A DNA stretch of 14,809 bases from Ophiosphaerella korrae (lineage: Eukaryota > Ascomycota > Dothideomycetes > Pleosporales > Phaeosphaeriaceae), in assembly GCA_028456385.1 (NCBI GenBank), contig JALNQF010000758.1, positions 1-14,809 on the forward strand, read 5' to 3'. Shown here one piece after another: positions 9,623 to 14,809 of this stretch; the stretch's first letter is position 1; the number at the start of each line of letters is the position of its first letter. The notes below the pieces were generated by a model that saw only the letters and a program-made list of their open reading frames with translations, was not told the origin of the DNA and did not search any database. A program made the position numbers and the translations under genes.

Positions 9623-9627
9623 TATAT
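9623..9627. repeat. Right target-site duplication of element B (TATAT)
   Basis: Five bases identical to 2594-2598, directly outside the right LTR. The element A pol frame resumes at 9628 in the phase it had at 2598. Confidence 0.8.
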
Positions 9628-10030
9628 CTCTAACGCTATATTTGCAATCTATAGTTAAGTTATATCTCTTTTTATTTAAGAAAAAGATTTCTAAAAAGGA
9701 GTACTACTTCCTTTTTATCTACTCTATATACTATAATCTTAGACTTACGTATTACCTTATTATTATTAGTAAGGCGCACCTAAAGCTTATAAGTAGTATA
9801 AGTATTCTACCTTTACGCCCCTATCTAGCTTAGTCTAAGGAGCTTAGCGTCTTAAATTAGTTTTAGTCCTATTTCTACTACAGTCTACTAACTAATAAGA
9901 CTAATATCTACTTAAGAGTCTAGAATAACCTAAAGCTTTATTTCTAGCTCTAAGCCTAAAGCTACACTATATATACGCTGTATACCTAGTAAGATATTAA
10001 TTAATCTACGCCTTACTATCCTAGAGCTAA
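9628..10030 (-). pseudogene. Element A protease and upstream pol segment, broken
   Basis: The minus-strand frame is the same as RT at 1854-1865. GLELEIKL-VILDS-VDISLIS at about 9888-9940 (Asp codon 9918-9920) looks like the retroviral-type aspartic protease active site, with a stop where Gly/Gln should be. It continues through KEVVLLFRNLFLK to the edge of element B. A plus-strand open stretch at 9642-9833 is only the shadow of this frame. The zinc knuckle of gag is in a different frame, so a frame change lies between about 9990 and 10097. Confidence 0.72.
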
Positions 10031-11075
10031 TAATAAGGCTAGGCCTTTTCCTATTTAGTTTATATAGACTAGAATGTAGTTAGAGTTACTATTATAGTAC
10101 TTACTAGTATAGTATCTTTTTTTATAGTACTTAAAGTATTTAATAGTAGACTTATCTACTAACTTATTTTAGGAGTTCTTTATATCCCCTTTTATTTAGG
10201 CCTTTTTTAAGTTTTCTTTACCTACACTATTTATATAGGGCTCTTGTAATTTTATTATATTACATAAGTTACGCTTAAGTGTAAAGCTTAAAGTAATAAG
10301 GTCTTCTCTTATTACTAAGACCTAATAATAGTTAGTAATTACTCTTTATAGTTTAGGCTATAGTTTTAAAAAGAAGTACTAAATCCTTTATTTCTTTATA
10401 TACTAAGAAAGCTAGTCTTTAAAGATATCTAGATATCTAGTAAAAGATTTTATACTTTATTCCTTGTGTTAAGTAGCTATAGCGTACGCTATTGCTACCT
10501 CTAGGCTATAGTTAATAGAGTTAGAGAGTAGGTTTAGTAAGTACTTTTTAAAGTACTCCTAAGTAAGAAGTTTATCTACGTTTAGATTATACTTAATATA
10601 CGTATACTATTATTTATATAGGTCTCTCTTAAAGTATTATATAGCCTAAAGGACTTTATCCTTTTCTACTCTAAAGTCCTAAGGTATAAAGTAAAATACT
10701 ATTTTACACAAGTAATAGTACTCCTAGTATTCTTTTAGAGATTTACCTTTATATACTATAGGCTCTTTAAGGTAAAGTGTACGCTTTACGCGCGTATTAT
10801 TAACTAAGGAGTCTACGTTACGCTTTTAAGAGGTAATAATAGTAACCTTAGAGTTATTCTTAGAGGTTATAGCGTAAAGAGTAGTTTATTCTTATTCTAG
10901 ACGTATAATCTTGTCTTCTAGGGCGTAGAGTATATATAGTTAAGCTAATTTATTACGTCTAGTAGTTACTTTGTAAATACGTTCTTTAATTGTTACTAGC
11001 GTACTTAGTGCATAACCTAGCTACGCGCTACTTGCGCTCTATATAGGGTCTCGTTTAACTATTAACTACGTATTT
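10031..11075 (-). pseudogene. Element A gag with one CCHC zinc knuckle, broken
   Basis: The N-terminal part, from about 11070, has STLVTIKERIYKVTTRRNKL and ALEDKIIRLE (a likely coiled coil). YKGKSLKEY and FKERPI are followed by a capsid-like helical stretch (YLLNLLSNSINYSLEVAIAY; SFTRYLDIFKD). A single knuckle lies at 10097-10138: YFKYYKKRYYTSKY, with exact C-x2-C-x4-H-x4-C spacing and all four ligands now Tyr. Gln codons are stops. The family's usual gag order is kept. The start codon cannot be fixed. This gag is different from element B's gag, which has two knuckles. Confidence 0.8.
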
Positions 11076-11086
11076 TCTTCTATTAT

Positions 11087-11427
11087 TGTAGCCTATCGTA
11101 AGGAGCGTATTATTATTATCTCTAGACTATTAGTAAAGAAGTATTATTATATTAAGAGGTAGCTAGAAGATAATAGTACTTGCTATAGGCTATAGGAGAT
11201 AGTAAAGGGATAATAGATAGTATTTAATAGTACTACTAGTATCTAAGAAAGAATAATACTTACTTTACTCTCTTTATAAGTATCGAGCCTTTTATGCACC
11301 TATATAGCGTACTAGCCCTACTTTAGATTATAACTATATAATATTATAATCTTTAGTATATTAGCTCTACTCCTAACTTATACTAGGGTTTATAAGAGTC
11401 TCGAGTATTTAATAAACCCTTATTATA
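11087..11427 (-). repeat. Candidate 5' LTR of element A, about 341 bp
   Basis: This non-coding stretch lies between the start of gag and the B' junction. On the plus strand it begins tgtagcctat at 11087 and ends cttattata at 11427, consistent with an LTR of form TGTA...TACA after CA to TA change. In element orientation it starts tataataagg. No second copy is in the window (the 3' LTR would lie to the left), so both edges are inferred from TG/CA-type ends and from the homology break at 11427/11428. No primer-binding site is recognised beside it. Confidence 0.4.
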
Positions 11428-11783
11428 TATACTAACACTATAAAAGGTCTTAATTTCTCTCTTATTCTATTAAACTTTTTAAGGATAGGTATCTTAGGTA
11501 GTTTCTTTATTGTACTTATTTCTAGTTATTAAGTAATTAGCTCTATCTAGTTCTAGCCTTTAATAATAGCTTTAATTTATACTTTATTCTATTTTAAGTA
11601 GTCTTATAGTTCCTTATTTTACGTTTCTAGTACTTTAATTACTATCTTTATATCTTCGTTATTATTAATTAGTTTATTTATATAGTCCTTAATTATTTCC
11701 TATATAGTACTATTTAACTTATAACTACTTTTAGGGGCTTTACTTTTTAAACTTTCTACTATTGTATTAGCTAGACTATACGC
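11428..11783 (-). pseudogene. Gag N-terminal fragment of element B'
   Basis: This corresponds to 8797-9152 of element B gag: helical N-terminal region, then the KLPKI...KKFNRIREKLRPF block just before the break. It is truncated after about 118 codons by the junction at 11427/11428. The equivalent of B's possible start codon reads GTA, so neither copy shows a clear ATG. It carries more stops than the same part of B. Confidence 0.8.
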
Positions 11784-11823
11784 TACTTACGCTTTGCTTC
11801 TCGTAATAACTAAATTAGTAAGG

Positions 11824-12253
11824 TGTTACGAGCTTACTAGGGTCGACTTCCTAATAGCCTAGATAGGTATTAGTAGATTATAAAGTAATAATAAAAGCTT
11901 ATATTATAATCTATAATAGGTTATAAATAATAGAAGATATTTTGTAACTATCTTTGTATTATCGCTTGTAGTTAATAATTAAATTACTAATACTATCCTA
12001 ACAATGCGCATCGCTACTAACTATATACTTATCTTAATCTATTAATCTATTACTACTAAAGATAATAGATTATAGATTACTCTAATCTATAATCTATTAA
12101 TACTAAGGGTCTATAGATTATAGATTACTTTAGGTATCTTAATTATATATAGTTTCCTAATTAAGTTTGTATTCCTTGTATTTATAAGAACTTAATCTTT
12201 TAGTTATAAGGCTAATTAGTTCTATCTATAATTCTCTTGTTACTATTGTAATA
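11824..12253 (-). repeat. LTR of element B', 430 bp
   Basis: It begins tgttacgagc and ends tattgtaata. It has the least mutated left end of the three LTRs (TGTTACGAGC, where the others read TGTTACTAGC and TATTACTAGC). The middle part around 11860-11970 differs strongly from the other two although total length is equal. No partner LTR is in the window, so its target-site duplication (expected gataa or similar at 12254) cannot be checked. Confidence 0.9.
12083..12127. repeat. Inverted repeat (15-bp perfect arms) in LTR of B'
   Basis: The arms 12083-12097 and 12113-12127 are identical to those in the two B LTRs, though the loop and much of this LTR have diverged. This is the best-kept part of the LTR. 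Confidence 0.8.
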
Positions 12254-13260
12254 GATAACGTCCTAATATACTCTAATAATAAAATAGACTATATCTAGTA
12301 CGTTTATAAAGTACTTATATAACTAAAAGAGTAAGGCTTCTATATAGACTATAAAAAATCTAGCCTTTACGCTACTTTAGTTAAGTTTTTAAGTATAATT
12401 ATCTCTAATAAAGGAATTATAATAGATCTCTCTAAAGTTAAAGCTATCTAAGAGTAAGAAATACTAAAGACTACTAAAGAAGTCCTAGCTTTTTTAAGCT
12501 ATACTAGATTTCTCTAGCGCTTTATTAAAGATTACTTAAGCTTTACCTTACTACTTACTAAGTTAATTAATTCTAAAGTTATTACTAAACTTACTAAAAG
12601 AGATAAGCTACTCTTTTAAAAGACTTAGTATAAGCCCTTTATAATTACCTAAGAATATATAAACGCTTTTAATAAACTAAAAGCTACTTTCTAGCTAAGT
12701 ATAGTCTTACTTTACTTTAACTCCTTAAAACTAATCTATATCTAAACTAACGCCTCTAGGTAGGCCTTAGGTAGAGTAATAAGCTAACTAAACTAAGATA
12801 GAATCTAATAGCTAGTTAGCTTCTTTTTAAAAAAATATACCCTAGTAGAATATAATTACAATATCTATAACCTAGAACTTATAGCTATAATCTAAGTATT
12901 TAAAGAATAAGAACTAGAGCTTATAAGTAGTCTATATATAATCTATATTATAATAGACTACTATAATTTAGAAACTTTTATAATAACTAAAAAGCTTAAT
13001 TACTACTAGGTACGCTAGTTATTATTCTTATCCTAATTTAATTTCTATATTAAATATATACCTAGTAATATAAATAAAGTTATAGACGCCCTAAGCTACT
13101 AACTATAAGACTACCCTATAGATAATTCTAATCTATAAGTATTAGGAGCTAACTAAATTATCTTAAGCTCTTAAGTCCTAGCCCTAGGCGTAAAACCTAC
13201 GCTAGATATAGTAATTTACGCTCTAAGCCTTATAGACCTATAAAAACTAAATAGATTTAT
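12254..13260 (+). pseudogene. Element C reverse transcriptase (C-terminal part) and RNase H, broken
   Basis: It starts DNVLIYSNNKIDYI, the last part of the RT active-site block (family form YxDDVLIYS); the second Asp reads Asn and the Tyr-x lies beyond the B' junction. KKSSLYATLVKFLSIIIS then follows (family form FLG-IIS), and later AFLSYTRFL-RFIKDY (family form FLGYTGFYRRFI). RNase H starts near 12680 with AFNKLKATF; its first catalytic Asp is Asn at 12749-12751 (TNASR where the family has TDASG). LGRVIS, EYNYNIYNLELIAI and a linker to integrase follow. Stops lie at Gln/Trp positions. Confidence 0.9.
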
Positions 13261-14809
13261 ACTAAAATAAGCTACTATAGTATATACCTACCTTTACTAT
13301 ATTATAAGAATAAAACCTATATTAGTAAACCTACTAAAAGATTTTTTACTACCTTATAATAGAGAACTAGACCTAGAACTCCTACTATATATTATTAACC
13401 TACGCCTAATAGACGAATTACTAGATATAGTATACTTAGAAGACTATATAGCCTAAGCTATATTTACTACTATAGATAGTAGATAATAAAAACTATTAAA
13501 AGCTTTCTATAAAGTAAGATACTACTTCTTATATACTAATATTAGCTCTACTAGATTAAGAAAAGAAAAGTACTTCTAGGTTAATAAAACGCGTCTATAT
13601 ATCTCTCTAAATACCTATCTATACTACTAAATCTTTAATTTATACTATAACTATTAGTTAGTAAGCTATAAAAGACTTTATAGTACGCTATATCTAATAT
13701 ATAAGTACTATTATTAGCCTAAGATACTCTAAGCTATTAAGTAATTTTATAATATATACCTAATCTACTACTATATAAAGAACTTATAAGATAGTAAACT
13801 TAGTTACTTCTAACTTATACTAATTCTCTATATACTCTAAACTAATATCTTAGTAGACTATATCTAAGCCTTACTAACTAGTAAAAATAGTAGCTAGATT
13901 TATAAATATATCTTAGTAATTTACTACTATCTTATAAAAAGACACTATTTCTTTTCTTATAAGTTCCTAAAACCTAAAGAAGCTACCTAATATTTTATAT
14001 CTATTTTTAAGCTTTATAGAGTCCTAATAAATATTATATCTAATAAAGAGATAACCTTTATTAGCTAATTTTAGTACTACGTATATAAACGCCTCTATAT
14101 TACATAAAAGCTTTTAACTACGTACTACTTAGAAACTAATAGCTAAACTAAGCAAGCAAATTAAGCCCTAGAGATCTTTTTAAAGTAATACGTTAACTAT
14201 ATATAAGATAACTAAGTAGCTTAGCTATATATAGCTAAGTTCTAAGTAAATAATACTATTAATATATCTATTAAGATAACTCTATTTCTCGTAGATCTAA
14301 GGTATTACCCCTATAGTAGTATATACCTTAGTAAAAATAATAAAGATTAACTAAACCTAGCCTAATATAACTAACGTATATAAGCTAACAAGCTACTTAA
14401 TACTTATAGTAACCTAGTAGCTTACTTTAAGGAAAAAATACTCTAGGTATAATAAAAGTAAGTAGCTTAAGCTAATACTTCTTACTAAAGTAGACTAGTA
14501 TATAAAGTTAGTAACTAAGCTTATATTAGTATAGCTAATTAGAGAACTACTTAGCTAACTCTAAAATTAGACTACTAATAAGTAGGCCTATACTCTATTA
14601 AAAGAGTTATCTACAATAGTAGAGTATATAAGCTAGTACTACTCTAAGAGATACTAAGTAAAGGTATATTTCTAGTCTTCTCTCTAAAACTCTTACGCCC
14701 TAGAGATTAGAAGCCCTTACTAGATTAAGACTTACTATAGCTAATCTCTATTATTATTACTAATAAAGAAACTAGTAGCGTATATAAAGAATACTTAGTA
14801 GAAGCTATC
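13261..14809 (+). pseudogene. Element C integrase with GPY/F module and start of chromodomain, broken
   Basis: The HHCC region at about 13640-13790 reads NLYYNY-LVSYKRLYSTL...FYNIYLIYYYIKN, with His and Cys positions as Tyr. The core starts NILVDYI with catalytic Asp at 13856-13858. The second Asp is Asn (IISNKEITF, 14042-14044), 61 residues later. The third acidic residue, 35 residues on (14150-14152), is Lys in the block ETNS-TKQAN (family form ETDGQTERAN). VNNTINISIKITLFLVDL matches the family's N---H-ST--TPF-A--G. The GPY/F module is near 14580-14620 (YSIKRVI). LVLL-EILSKGIFLVFSLKLL follows, and VYKEYLVEAI at the window edge is the start of a chromodomain. Confidence 0.9.

Larger units (their letters stand above)
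9628..11427 (-). mobile_element. Element A, 5' part: start of pol, gag and candidate 5' LTR
   Basis: This is the upstream half of element A, separated from 1-2598 by element B. On the minus strand, from high to low coordinates, it holds a candidate LTR, gag with one zinc knuckle, protease, and the pol segment leading to RT. The right limit is placed at 11427 because sequence matching element B's gag begins at 11428. Together with the left part, element A spans at least 4.4 kb in this window. Confidence 0.82.
11428..12253 (-). mobile_element. Element B', truncated second copy of family B (5' LTR plus start of gag)
   Basis: These 826 bases match 8797-9622 of element B at a constant offset of 2631, with no net length change. 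They comprise part of gag, the 40-base leader and the whole 430-bp LTR. Homology stops abruptly at 11428: the preceding bases do not resemble B upstream of 8797. The copy is more diverged from both B LTRs than these are from each other, notably at about 11860-11970. The right edge abuts element C inside its RT active-site motif. Inferred: this is the end of an element whose remainder was displaced by insertion of A. Confidence 0.9.
1..14809. other. RIP-mutated AT-rich repeat block
   Basis: The whole window has the signature of fungal repeat-induced point mutation. Seen: no CpA and no TpG dinucleotide in the first 300 bases (first CpA at 325-326), very frequent TpA, and surviving CpG (for example acgcgt). 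In every recognised retrotransposon frame, Gln positions read TAA/TAG, Trp positions are stops, Cys reads Tyr, Gly reads Arg or Ser, and acidic catalytic residues read Asn or Lys. All of these are C-to-T or G-to-A changes, and they occur on both strands. Known: RIP changes CpA to TpA in duplicated DNA of ascomycetes before meiosis. Inferred: every segment here has been through RIP, so no gene in the window is expected to be functional. Confidence 0.93.
12254..14809 (+). mobile_element. Element C: degenerate Ty3/Gypsy chromodomain-type retrotransposon, partial
   Basis: This is a plus-strand Gypsy pol that begins mid-RT at the edge of the B' LTR and leaves the window at the right. The landmarks at 12254 (RT), 12749 (RNase H), 13856 and 14042 (integrase) and the last codon of the window are all in one frame, so 2556 bases have accumulated no net frameshift. 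The sequence differs from A and B, making a third family. The upstream half (gag, protease, most of RT) is absent from this window. Confidence 0.9.

Noticed and set aside
9642..9833. Plus-strand open frame of 63 codons
   Set aside because: It lies opposite the in-frame pol remnant of element A, which continues through 9628 into 2598. Low stop density there is a by-product of the minus-strand frame; the protein is Leu/Ile/Tyr-rich and has no start context.
11408..11430. Telomere-like motif (aaaccct) at the A/B' junction
   Set aside because: There is a single occurrence only, with no tandem repeat; it is better explained as the end of element A's LTR.
1..14809. Host protein genes, tRNA or rRNA genes
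   Set aside because: No frame outside the retrotransposons shows a recognisable protein, and no cloverleaf or conserved rRNA block was seen. Nearly all of the sequence is accounted for by elements A, B, B' and C.
1..14809. A new defence or metabolic system
   Set aside because: All recognised coding remnants are Gypsy gag-pol. The only unexplained coding-like stretch is the possible convergent frame at 3044-3731.

Overview
The window looks like a heavily degenerate, AT-rich repeat block from a filamentous ascomycete (Pezizomycotina) genome. CpA and its complement TpG are almost absent (none in the first 300 bases), TpA is in large excess, and coding remnants are full of TAA/TAG where Gln codons would be expected. 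That is the footprint of repeat-induced point mutation (RIP). I see no intact protein gene, no host gene and no RNA gene. The recognisable content is Ty3/Gypsy LTR retrotransposons of three different families, one of them present twice.

Layout. Element A (minus strand) lies in two pieces: 1-2598 (integrase, RNase H, reverse transcriptase) and 9628 to about 11427 (start of pol, gag, and a candidate LTR at 11087-11427). Its middle is split by element B (minus strand, 2599-9622, 7024 bp). B is structurally complete: two 430-bp LTRs (2599-3028 and 9193-9622), a polypurine tract at 3029-3042, gag with two zinc knuckles, protease, RT, RNase H, integrase and a C-terminal chromodomain, flanked by a 5-bp duplication TATAT. 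Between the end of pol and the 3' LTR, B also carries a possible convergent (plus-strand) reading frame, about 3044-3731. A second, truncated B copy (B', 11428-12253, minus strand) keeps only its 5' LTR and the start of gag. Element C (plus strand, 12254-14809) starts abruptly inside the RT catalytic motif at the outer edge of the B' LTR and runs through RNase H and integrase to the start of a chromodomain at the window edge.

How the parts relate. The pol frame of A is the same on both sides of B once B and one copy of TATAT are removed, so B clearly inserted into A. The A/B' junction at about 11427 and the B'/C junction at 12253/12254 suggest a deeper stack: B' inserted into C, A into B', then B into A. 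The missing halves of C, B' and A should lie to the left of the window. Everything is inactivated: Gln to stop, Gly to Arg/Ser, Asp to Asn, Glu to Lys and Cys to Tyr changes are spread through the catalytic motifs. The region fits an AT-rich RIP compartment (pericentromeric, subtelomeric or interstitial); which of these cannot be told from the sequence.
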